Assembly: GCA_914767715.1 (NCBI GenBank)
Contig: OU612073.1
Location: 19,158,001 to 19,222,000 of the forward strand
DNA from: Membranipora membranacea
Taxonomy: Eukaryota > Bryozoa > Gymnolaemata > Cheilostomatida > Membraniporidae
Direction: 5' to 3'
Length of the DNA stretch: 64,000 nucleotides
Shown: positions 25,301 through 34,780 of the stretch, one piece after another
Layout of the letters: each line of letters begins with the position of its first letter
How positions within the stretch are numbered: position 1 is the stretch's first letter
Made by a program: the position numbers and the translations under genes
The notes under the pieces: generated by a model
Seen by the model: the letters and a program-made list of their open reading frames with translations, nothing else
The model's database searches: none
What the model was told of the DNA's origin: nothing

Positions 25301-28300
25301 ATGTGATCGCCAGGGCTTCCTTCTCAATTTGACCATATCTCTTTTCAGCATCTGTGAGCTTCCTAGAGGCGTAAGCCACTGGTTTCCATTCTCCATCTCC
25401 CTGATCCTGTAACAGCGCTGCCCCCAGAGAGTGACAACTTGCGTCAGCTGTTACCCTGTGACTTTTATTGTAGTCAAACAAAGCCAACAACGAAGAAGAT
25501 GTAATCAGCTCCTTAACCTTATCAAAACTCCTCTGATGTATCTCTAGCCATATCCAATCATTCGTTTTCCTGTCTAATTCTCTCAGAGGCACCTCTACTT
25601 CTGATATGAGAGGGCTGAATCTACCCAAGTAGTTCACTATAGCTAAAAATCTCTGCAACCCCTTCCTATCAGTCGGTGCCGGCATCTCGCAGATGGCCCT
25701 CTCCTTCTCCGGGTCAATCCCTATACCTTTCTAAGTCAGTATGTGCCCCAGGAATTTCACTTCCTGAACTCCGAATACACACTTCTCGTTGTTTAATGTC
25801 ATCCCCGCTTCTTCGACTTTCTTCAGAACTTCCGCTAATCTTGCATCATGCTCCTCCTTGCTCTTTCCAACAACCAAAATGTCGTCCATCATACACACCA
25901 CTCCTGTTAGTCCCTCTAATATTTTGTTCATTTGCCTTTGGAAAAATTCCGGTGCAGCCGAAATTCCAAACGGCATTTTCAGGTATTGATAACGACCAAA
26001 AGGTGTTATAAAAGTGGTATACTCTCGTGACTCCTCCGCCAAATCAATCTGCCAGAATCCTGAGTTTGCATCCATCTTGCTAAAGTATCGACTGCCTTCT
26101 AACGATGCAAGGGTGTCTTCCAGATGGGGTAATGGATATGTCTCCCTCATCACACTCTTATTCAGTTGGGTCAGATCAACGCATATTCTGACCTTTCCAT
26201 TAGATTTAGGTGCTACCACCATGCCAGAACACCAAGAAGTTGGCTTCTCTACCTTCTCTATAACACCCAACTCCTCCATCCTTTCTAACTCATCCTTTGT
26301 GGCGTTTCTCAATCCTATAGGTAACCTTCGTGGGACGTTCAAGCACAACGGATTTGCGCCCTCCTTGATTTTTATCTTGAACACATCAGGTAATACTCCC
26401 AATTTACCGAATAACTTGGGATGTTTCAACTCTACCTCCTCGCTAATGCTCCTTATTGTCTTCACCAATTTGAGCCTCCGAATCTCTGGCTTTCCTAGTA
26501 AATTGTTAGTGCCCCTTCTAGGATGTGCGCTTTACCTCTTACTTCCTGACCCCATACAGAGATAAGGGGAAGGTAAGCCTTGAAGTGAATATCTAATTTA
26601 CTCCCATCTGCTCCTCTAAAATCACGTCGAGTCGGGCGCATATCTAATCTTAGCCTCTGCGCCGTCTCCTTGTTGATAACTGTCACATCCGCTCCAGTAT
26701 CCACAATGAATTTAACCATCCTCTTAGAAGATCTCAGCTTGATTTCAAATTCATTGTTTTTCTTCCTTCCTAGTCATAACGATTCATCGCTGGAGTATCC
26801 TGCTACAGCATTTATCTCCCCTTTTCCTGTTTCTCTGCCTGCAAACTTGTTCGGACAGAATTTTGCTATGTGCGAAGGCTCTCCACACACGTAACATTTT
26901 GGGGCCTCCCTTTGACCACTCCTTTCTCATTCCTCACCTTCTCCGCACACGGTCTGTAATCATGACCCCCGTAGCGTCCGCATGTCCAACAACCCCGGCC
27001 TCTGCTACCTCCACGATCTCTGAATCCTGAACTAAAATTACTTGCTCCAACCCTGTCTATATCTGCTTGCTCTTTACCAACTGTTGAGTTCTCCTGACTA
27101 ACTTCAACTAGGTCAACTTCTGAAACAGGCTTAGATTCTCCTGACTTGATAATTTTGGCTGCAGCCTGGGCTGATTCATATCTACTGCACATGTTTTTCA
27201 CCTTGTCTAAAGTTACCTCCTTTTTCAACAGCAGCTCACCTCTGATCTTATCTACATGCATTCCTTTGATAACAATGAGGGTGTTCATTTCTTCTTCCAA
27301 TCCGCCCCATCTGCATGTACTGCCACTCCTTTCTACCCTTTCTATATACTTGTCTAATCTCTCATCTCTCCTCTGCTCCATACACAAGAACCTGTGTCTG
27401 GTCGCAACTATGTTTTCTCTGCTTGCAAAATGGTTGTCAAACGCCACTTTCAGTTGCTCATATTGCATGGCATCCACATCACCATCCCATGTCTCAAAGA
27501 TGTTCATACCATACTCCCCCATGCTATCTAGCAGTAATGCCGCTTTTCTCTGCTCTATTTCAAACTTCTCTACTTGACTATCTTCTGCCTTTCTCCTGGA
27601 CCTAATTCCACCACTGTCCTTGTATCTCAACCCTGCACCAATCACAGCTATTTCAAAACGTCTGATAAACTTCCTCCAACATTCCAACTCAGCACCATTC
27701 TCCATGCTAAACACTGGAGTCTTAACACACCTTCCAAATTTATTGTCCATGTTTGTAACGTGATCAATGTCGGTTATTGATTCAAAGACCTCACTATTCC
27801 TCTCTCTCAAATATGGCCTCCTCTGCCACTCATTAGATCAAAACCTTCACTAATACTCTCTAGTTTACTCCTGACACCATGTAGTGCATTCAACTTACAT
27901 GAGATATGCTGAGGTGTCCAGTATTGGTACAACTCCTTTGTCTTCTCTCATTCCCTTCTCCTCTCTAAGCCAGCGTGATTATTAATGCCTCTTTCCTGCG
28001 CATTCCCGGATGTAGCCTGAGTTCTTATGCAGCACTTTTATCTGTCTTTCCCTATTTACTACCTGCAGTCTATTATACATTGCACTACAGATAGTGTTTA
28101 GTAATTTTTGAAGGAAATATTGGTAGTATTGCTGGAATGCGCTACAGAAAACTTTAGTTTCTTCATTGTGGTATTGATAATGCCTGGGCAGAACTGCAAA
28201 GTCAGACAGTTTGAGTGTCATAGGCCAAGTATACAATCTTTTCATAATGATGACATCAATACTGTCCAATTAAATATTTTAGTGGGCAATGGTAACTACC

Positions 28301-31300
28301 AAGAAAATGCATTCTGGGAAAAAGGAGAGTCACTTGGCAAGGGAACTGATGGTACTGTATACCTTTATACATGCAAACAGAATGGAGTCAGGAAGCATAT
28401 AGCTGTCAAAAGATTTGCAGAGCATTATGGGGTATGTATGTTATTACGTTGCTGGGCTGCCACTGGTGATTTGCTGTAAACCAAGCCTCTTTCTGTCTTG
28501 CTTGATTGATTAAAAAAATCAGCAGCAGCACAAAATGATTTTGTTTTAATTCACTGCATTTACGTTCGATCTTTCAGGGGTCATTAGATGTCCGAATTTT
28601 TCTGATATTCCTAGATTTAACCATAGCCACGACTTGTGGTGATGAACGAATTGAGCTGAGCGGATATTCAAAATATACTAATATTTCCTAAACATAAATC
28701 CTGTCATGTTTATTGGCATTGGGAAAATACTGCAAGAGACATTCCTTTCAACAGGGGTGTGTTTTTACTCAATAGTGAAATAAGAAACCAATGAAGGTAA
28801 CTTTTTAAATCAAAAAGTGATTTGGAACTGAAATATTGGCCTATTATGGAAGGTCATCTGTTTGATGGGTCACCGTATTTGAAGATTACTACTCAATCAA
28901 TTATTGTCTTTTAGGACGATCATGTCGAGATTGATATTCTAAGCGGCCTGAGCCATAAGAATATCGTGCAATACGTTGGAAGAAGTAAACCTGGTGAACA
29001 ACTAGCACTCTGTATGGAATACATAGCTGGAGGCACACTGAGGAAAAGAATTGACCAATCTCCTGAGAAAAAGTTTGATGATGAGACAGCTCGAAAATAT
29101 GCCGCCCAGATACACGCGGGGCTTATCTTCCTTCATGGTCAATCATTTCACGGAGAATATGTAGTTGTGCATCGTGACCTACATGGTGAGCAAGATTAGC
29201 CTTAATTGGTGAACACAGTTTGTTCTGTGTAAATCCTCTCAATTTTTTCTGTTACCTCTACATGAAATCAGAACTTTGCAGCCCATTATGACTGCCACTG
29301 TTTGCTACAGCCATATAGTATTGGTTTTTATTGATACCCTGCTGGATGACACATGTTTTTGGTGGCGGTGCTTTCATCAAGGGCCAAAAGACAGAGGCTG
29401 ATATTGACCCAAAGACTCCTCAATGGTAATGACTACCACCTAAGGAATTTTATGTGTGTATTACTCTGTAACCTTATTAGAGAGAAAGAAATGCCTATAC
29501 CCGTCGCATCACAAAAGGGAAGTCTTTAAATCTTAATTTTATCTACATAATGTAGGCCTACTACTGGCAGTTTCACATGTACCTCTGTCACACCCCAGAA
29601 AATTAGAGCTACAAACCAAAAATATAAAACTATCTCTTCAAAAAATTGACTTTTTTCTTTCTTATAATGTAACATATTATAGTGGAAAAAAATATGCAAT
29701 TGTCGCATATTCGACCCACTTGGGGCCGAATACCCGAGCAGAACAGACACCACTATTTCATTCATTTTGCTCATGTTAATTTTGTATGGAGTTAACTTCT
29801 TCCTGTTGAGGAAGAAGGCAACTCCATACAAAAAGTGTTTTGTTTACCTAATCAAATTTATCCACAACATTGTTCTTTAGAATTTTGTTACACGCAGATA
29901 TTAGTTCAATTTACTAATGACTCTAGTTGAGATGCCTTTCGACATTAAAATAAGACTTTATTTTGATTAAATGGTGGAAATAAGTTTAAACAGTCATCGT
30001 AAAAAATAAACCATGCTCTATCATACCGTCAAAGTTTCCTGTGTAAAAGGTCAGAATAGGTCAACTCCAAAACAGTAAGTCGTAGTACGCTCCAAAATAG
30101 TAATACGCTCCAAAATAATAGTAATACGCTCCAAAATAATAGTAATACCAAAATATTGCAGAGTGATATGCTGCTGAGGGCTCTCCAAAAAGCACTGCCC
30201 TGCCTTGATGTTCCCCCGGTTTTTATATGCACCGGGGTTCATCACGGCGGGTGAGCGTGGCCAAAAAACCGGAGGTTGCATTTGCCCATCCTCTTGACAA
30301 AAGCGGAGATTTGATTTAGGTTTTTTGTCTGATAAAAAGGTTATAATTATATATATATCATTTAAATGCTTGCGTTTGAACCCTCCAAAAAGACGGAGAT
30401 TGGACTTTAATTTATGTCTGTTATAAAGGTTTTACATTATATATTATTTAAATGCTTGCATTTGAACCCTCCAAAAAGACAGAGATTGGACTTTAATTTA
30501 TGTCTGATAAAAAGGTTTTAATTATAAACATTATTTTGAAGTGGTTGACGCCGTCTGGTATCACCTGCTCCCATCCTCTTGGCTCCATTCTCTTTATCCG
30601 GAATCTCTTGAGCTGTGAGAACTTGAGATCTCACAGCTTCTGCCCTCCCTTTTTATTGACTCTCCTGAGTCATCCGAGAAAGCTGTGAGGTTATCTCACA
30701 CAATTTGATCAGACTTTTTTCTTTCAATACTGTCATGCTGACAGGATATCAGGCATACTTGCCAACCTGTACGCATAAAGCGTTTGTAAACGCTTATTTG
30801 ACACTAATTGAGTTTTAAACGCAAAACGCTTGTTGTACTCATTTATGGTTTTCCAAACGCCTGTTCATCTAATTAGGCAATCAAAAACGCATCTTTTATC
30901 TTTAGTGTTTACTTGGTTGTCATGGTTAAATAATTGTCTAAAAATCTGGTATTGGCTGCAGAAAACCATGATGTTGATTTACAGTTGACTGTAGCGTAGC
31001 GCGAAACATTTTTTGGGGCGTTTTCTGGTCATTTGAGGCACCCTGGAGTTTTGTAAGCATTTTTAAGCATTTTGCAAATTTTTGTACTCATTTTGGAAAA
31101 ATTAGGTTGGCAAGTCTGTATCAGGAACGGTGTGAATAACATAAAAGCCCATCATTGGCTTTGAACAGTAGTTCTAAGTTTTCCTTACCAATAAGTTTTC
31201 CATAGCTGGTTGAGGGGGGGGGCAACTTCTTATTCAGTTGACCATTATTTGTCATATCTTGGGACTGATTGCCAAGACAAGGAGAGTGTTATAAGAGTAG

Positions 31301-32085
31301 AAAAAAATCTTTTTTGTAACAAAAACTTTCTTTTTCAGCTGGTAATGTTTTGTTCGACGCTCCAAATGACAGGATGAAACTTACTGATTTCGGTCTGAGC
31401 AAGAGATTACAAGTAGTGAATGACATATCCAAACAAGGAAACTCTGCGGAGATAGGCCATGATTCTTATCGCGCACCAGAAGTTTTTTCGAGCAATCACA
31501 TCGCCGAGTATGGAAGAAAGGCAGATGTATGGTGAGTACTTCAGTGCAGAAATTTTGCTTATCAAATAAAGCAATGAACTCCCTCTCCCTCAGGGAGAGG
31601 GAGTTCATTGAATAAAGCCTGCTTTTCTGAATATTGCGTGGAAAATGTTTAAAAAAAGTTTATCTCATCGATTGTTGACTCAGGAATTTATCGTTCGATG
31701 CTAATGCTAAATGGTGATTAGTTTGTTTTGGAAGATTCTTAAAGGACAACTCATGTTCCATATACAGAGAGGCCATTCTATGCTCGGCTACTTTGCCCCT
31801 ATATATCAATGTCTATTGTATTCCAGGAGTTTTGGTGTACTTATTGTGGAGATGCTAACAGGCAAACATTATCTGTACAGTAAACATGCTTTTGAGAGGG
31901 TCAACAAACCATTCATGGCTAGTTATACCTATCAGAATGACTTCAATAAACTCTCATACGTCACAGAAAATATTGAAGGAAGAGCCCTGGACTTATTGCG
32001 AAAAATCTTTGTTGAGAAGGATATCCGCCCCTATGCACACGACATTGCTCTGCTAGATGACCCCTGGCTGAAAGCAAGTGAATGA
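16384..32085 (+). CDS. Ankyrin-repeat protein with two tandem MAP3K-like kinase domains (predicted)
   Basis: Thirteen exons join in frame to about 1016 aa: 16384-16900, 17284-17687, 18127-18412, 19178-19252, 19628-19761, 21306-21573, 22059-22248, 22505-22744, 23066-23130, 28283-28431, 28915-29185, 31339-31531, 31827-32085 (TGA). Exon 1 holds an ankyrin-type motif (TPLHRAAALNNLDLVNK). Kinase 1 (about 433-702) has GKGTHG, IAIK (K463), E481, HRDLKCSN (D559), DLG instead of DFG (D577) and APE. Kinase 2 (about 738-1012) has GKGTDG, IAVK (K769), E781, HRDLHAGN (D864), DFG (D883) and APE. Both look catalytically competent and resemble MEKK/NPK1-type Ser/Thr kinases. Introns fall at the same places in both domains (after HRDL[K/H] and inside the Trp codon before SxGV), so the second arose by duplication. 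The single-gene model rests on exon 9, whose phases fit both sides. If intron 8 is retained, a TAA at 22746 ends a one-kinase protein and kinase 2 would be a separate gene. The exon 3 acceptor is uncertain by 12 nt. A Gypsy element fills most of intron 9. Confidence 0.65.
20686..20854. mobile_element. Short TIR element (Tc1/mariner/pogo-like MITE) in a kinase intron
   Basis: Both ends read TACAGTG inward and continue with a related TTAA-TCAAAC motif: CAGTGCAGTTCATTTAACTC on the left, and CAGTGTAAACTGGTTAATTC on the complement of the right. The outer TA would be the target duplication. At 169 bp with no coding capacity it fits a pogo/Tigger-type MITE. Class is inferred from the ends only. Confidence 0.55.
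23211..23420 (-). repeat. Gypsy element 3' LTR
   Basis: A 210-bp LTR beginning TGTAGTGC and ending GCACTACA. It differs from the other LTR (27880-28089) at a single base. It is preceded by GATAG, and the same GATAG follows the distal LTR, giving a 5-bp target duplication. On the minus strand a purine-rich tract (GAAAGAGAGGAGGA) directly abuts it, as expected for the polypurine tract. Confidence 0.92.
23754..25685 (-). pseudogene. Gypsy pol: RNase H and integrase
   Basis: A 643-codon open frame starts with the RT-RNase H connection (LQRFLAIVNYLGRF), then RNase H (VTADASCHSLGAAL, EKRYGQIEKEALAI, EVETDHKPLIPL), then the integrase H2C2 zinc domain (HSGHQGMVKTYRRS ... CPKCIKF) and the DDE core (SDLFEFRGKVYALFVDYYSR, RTDNGPCYVSKEW, ANSLAERSVETIKG). 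It is in the same frame as the RT frame upstream and separated only by a single TAG at about 25731-25733, so RT and integrase were one polyprotein. It has a short basic tail. The catalytic residues look intact. Confidence 0.9.
25731..26468 (-). pseudogene. Gypsy pol: reverse transcriptase
   Basis: A 245-codon frame covers RT fingers and palm, with WCSGMVVAPKSNGKVRICVD, FSKMDANSGFWQI (first catalytic Asp), PFGISAAPEFFQR and CMMDDILV. The last is the catalytic box, with MMDD in place of the usual Y(I/V)DD. It ends in FLGHILT at the premature TAG. Upstream, continuity with the protease frame is lost by a frameshift around 26470-26500. Confidence 0.88.
26495..26719 (-). pseudogene. Gypsy aspartic protease
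   Basis: A 74-codon frame starts MVKFIVDTGADVTVI, the active-site D-T/S-G of a retropepsin, and continues through a short protease-like body. The frame then closes just where the reading frame needed for RT continues in another phase, so a one- or two-base indel separates protease from RT in this copy. Confidence 0.8.
26866..27810 (-). pseudogene. Gypsy gag polyprotein
   Basis: A 314-codon frame holds a capsid-like region (FETWDGDVDAMQYEQLKVAF, TRHRFLCMEQRRDERLDKYI) and an unusual zinc knuckle (CWTCGRYGGHDYRPC). A standard CX2CX4HX4C knuckle (CYVCGEPSHIAKFC, about 26896-26855) follows in a different phase, so the frame is shifted between the two knuckles. The start near 27810 is the first possible after the primer-binding-site leader. 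Its product would package element RNA. Confidence 0.82.
27880..28089 (-). repeat. Gypsy element 5' LTR
   Basis: The second 210-bp LTR, TGTAGTGC to GCACTACA, followed by GATAG. On the minus strand this is the 5' LTR and should carry the element promoter and start site. It is one base different from the partner LTR. Confidence 0.92.
29780..29834. repeat. Foldback hairpin in a kinase intron
   Basis: The arms ttttgtatggagtt-aacttcttcct and aggaagaagg-caactccatacaaaa pair over about 25 bp around a 4-nt loop, with a single bulge. It lies in the intron between the 28915-29185 and 31339-31531 exons. It could be a tiny foldback element or a small RNA hairpin; nothing else identifies it. Confidence 0.6.
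30065..30150. repeat. Short tandem repeat (cgctccaaaataatagtaata)
   Basis: About four imperfect copies of a 19-23 bp AT-rich unit containing ctccaaaata(ata)gtaata. It is intronic and non-coding. Confidence 0.7.
30270..30530. repeat. Tandem repeat of about 86 bp, three copies
   Basis: The unit contains gcttgcatttgaaccctcca, aaaagac(a/g)gagattgga and ctttaatttatgtctg followed by aaaggttt and a TA-rich stretch. The second and third copies (about 30365-30530) are close; the first is more diverged. It is intronic. Confidence 0.7.
30754..31118. mobile_element. Non-autonomous DNA transposon with 7-bp target duplication
   Basis: The ends read CATACTTGCCAACCT and, on the complement of the right side, CAGACTTGCCAACCT. 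The element is flanked by a 7-bp direct repeat TATCAGG at 30747-30753 and 31119-31125. It is 365 bp long without coding capacity. CA-TG ends and a 7-8 bp duplication suggest a hAT-like (or Dada-like) family. It is intronic. Confidence 0.72.
31572..31610. repeat. Perfect 19-bp palindrome with 1-nt spacer
   Basis: caatgaactccctctccct, c, then the exact complement aggga...ttcattg, flanked on both sides by aataaag. It lies 40 bases after the exon 12 donor of the kinase gene. No family is recognised. Confidence 0.8.
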
Positions 32086-34780
32086 AGTATGATTAGACAT
32101 TTTAGGAAGCTTTTTAGCCATTTAGAGCACTCTTCCCCCAACAATAAGAAAATCAGTATCGCATGCAGCTGAAGCCAACAGTTACACGCTAATCTGCTAT
32201 AGCTTTTTGATACCAATGAAATAAACATCCATTCAGTTTTTACAGCAGCTGTAATAAGAAATTGACAATAGATCCGCAGAAATCTGTTTGAAACTGGCAA
32301 TAATGATAAGTTGATTTGTGAATCAAATTTACATTAAGGGTACTGCAGATCAGACTAGCTTCGCTCATTATTACTCGATTTGATTCGACTTGGTTCTAAA
32401 CAGATCAATATATCCATAGGTTAGAAAAAAACCAATTATTTTTCACAAACAATGCATGTTAATTATTCCCGCCATAAACATAGTCTCATTACTGATTAAT
32501 TGACCAAAGAGATAGTTTTCTCGGCTGCATGATTAAATGTATTAAACATAATTAAAGTTATTCTAGCTCCAGTAAGAAAAAGGGCGGGCCTCAGAGAATA
32601 AAGTAAACAACCTGCTCCTGCCAGAGTTATTTCTTTAGTCCATGCAATTTTTCTTTTCTATTTTTCAAATCAATCCAAATAATCTTTGATCCAGACTTCT
32701 TAGACTTATCCGGATATTCTTTCATAATGCTCAATATGCAGAGCCCAATGAATGAATTAGGGGTGATGAGCATGGGAGATCATTCCCGCTTAACTGATTA
32801 CTTGCTTACACTTTATATCTAATACATTTCATACTTATCGAACAACTATTTCAAACCATTATGACACACATATAATTATTTTGTAATAAAAAATGGGGCA
32901 GAGAAATGATGATCAGATGATTATTAATTTCAAATCTAGGGGGTCAGCCTTTTGAGACAGCTGCTATCACTGTACAGTGATAAAATCTTTCTAGTACTCA
33001 GTGTTCTCTCTCTTGGCATCCAGCCAACATAATTGCTTCATGTTATTTTAATGTCTTGATTGACAATACAATACTGGAGCAAACATAAAGATACCTGATT
33101 GATTGAAGATTCCATGGTAGGGTAGATGAACGGAAGATCATGAATTTGTGTGTGAAAAAGGTTTACCAAGTAGAAAAAGGAGATAACTATGTTTGTAAGA
33201 GCACTAAGTTTCTAATATGTGAGTGATGATGGTGTCCTAGGTAGGGATCCCAGCAGAATTTACAGTCTGCTTGAGTCTAAGGTGGGCAACGACCCGCCCA
33301 AGGTTAGAGAGCAACCCATTCTTGACATCAAAAATGGTAGCCTCGCACTTAAAACATATTCACAGTCTTCATACAGAAACATTTCAGTGGGGATTTCATA
33401 ACCATCAAAGTGATGTAGTTCTCTTGCTGTATTACCATCATTGATGTGCGGTTAATAAAAGGTTATAATTGATTTCTTCATTCAGTTGGCAGTATATGTG
33501 TCAGTCAATCTGAGCTGATCAATGGGAAATTGTACCTACAGCCATGGTATTTACCACTGTTGTCGTATTTCTCTACAATTGTTTTTTATACAAGACAGTT
33601 CCAGCCACTCCATCGAATAAATTTGGTGCCGGTACATAGGTTAGCCTATAAACCTGAAAATCAATAGATTCTAATTCAATTGAATAGCACCTGGTACAAG
33701 TTGGTTGCAAACTCTGTTTATCGTATCGGCACATTTGTTCAGCCGTTATATGCAGGTAAGTTTAGGTAATCCCTTATCCTCCTTTTTTGCTGGTATTCTT
33801 TGTTTCTTGGGCGGTATTGCCTTCATTTTTGTAGACATGCAGAACCAATTTTCCTCTTTTTTTCCTCGTTTTTCGGGGGAGTTTTGCAAATTTTTAATTG
33901 ACTGGTTGCCGGGGTGGTTTTACCCAACATTTAAAGCAATGATCTAATGACCTCTCATACAACATTGATCATCAACAATCATCACATCTTGGTAGAATCG
34001 GAAATATACAAACAAGGGTGTGGGGTGTTCTCTTCCAATGCCAGGATTGTTCATTAAAGGGCATTTTGGTTAATGTCCGTGTTCGCTTTGCCATACAGTG
34101 CTCATCATCTAATAATTAATCAGGGGCACCTTGAGCATCCTAACTTTCCACACACCAAGCACAATCATGTTTCAGCAATAATAACAGAATCAAAAATTAT
34201 AATCAGAATTGCAACAAACAATTACGGACTCTAACCGCCGACCCCGACAAACATTCCGCATTGGATTGATTGTAGTTTTTTGTGTATATGCACTTATTTT
34301 TTAGTTTCCATCATGGTTGTGAATGCAGAAAATGAATTATATCTCACCTTCGATAAAGAGAAATCATTGCAACACTAAGCAAAGGGAGAACAGACATTTC
34401 CAAAAGTTCTTCTGGACAAGACAGTCATTTTTCACAGGGCATAAACTTATTCAGAATTTTTTATCTGCTGTAGTTATGTTGATCATTGTCGGTTTAGGTT
34501 AATGTTAGTGTTAGTGTTACAACTTTATGACCTTCATTATATAAAAACTCTTGGTTCTCAAAATTTTAATCTGTTTTACTTTGCTAAGCGGTTGGCAGGA
34601 ACTCGACAATTAAAAGAGAGAACAATCATGGTGTCCATGCAGGGGTGTAAAGATAGCTGATAAGATAACAATACCGATTTTATGTTAAGTCTGAGTGAAG
34701 TTTTATTTCAATTGTTAGATGTAATTTGGTAGATTATATCTATCAATGAGTTCGTCAGAGTTGTCATAGTATAATAAAAT
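32086..34780. other. Intergenic region downstream of the kinase gene
   Basis: No coding exon, RNA gene or clear element. Short frames at 33219 and 33705 (the latter rich in hydrophobic residues) have no homologue I can name and no splice context. The 3' UTR of the kinase gene should lie at its left end. Confidence 0.45.

Larger units (their letters stand above)
23211..28089 (-). mobile_element. Ty3/Gypsy LTR retrotransposon, nearly complete, in the kinase gene
   Basis: This 4.88 kb element lies antisense to its host gene, in the intron between the two kinase domains. It has 210-bp LTRs (one mismatch), a GATAG target duplication, a primer-binding site next to the 5' LTR on the minus strand (TGGTGTCAGGAGT at 27879-27867, resembling the complement of a tRNA-Leu 3' end), and a polypurine tract next to the other LTR. 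Order on the minus strand is gag, protease, RT, RNase H, integrase, the Ty3/Gypsy order. No chromodomain is seen. The coding region has at least two frameshifts and one in-frame TAG, so the copy is probably not autonomous although the LTRs imply recent insertion. Three imperfect repeats of about 37 bp (ggctaatactacgcactctt) lie at 23565-23664 between integrase and the 3' LTR. Confidence 0.93.

Noticed and set aside
24360-27780. Plus-strand frames inside the Gypsy element
   Set aside because: They are antisense shadows of gag and pol; no splice or start context supports them.
28108-28282. Separate start of a kinase 2 gene
   Set aside because: Codons upstream of 28283 are open but unlike any kinase leader, and a TTTTAG acceptor at 28282 in matching phase with exon 9 explains the start better. 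It is kept as an alternative in the gene entry.
33705-33947. Possible small membrane protein
   Set aside because: It is an 80-codon hydrophobic frame with no homologue, splice context or promoter sign; AT-rich intergenic DNA often gives such frames.
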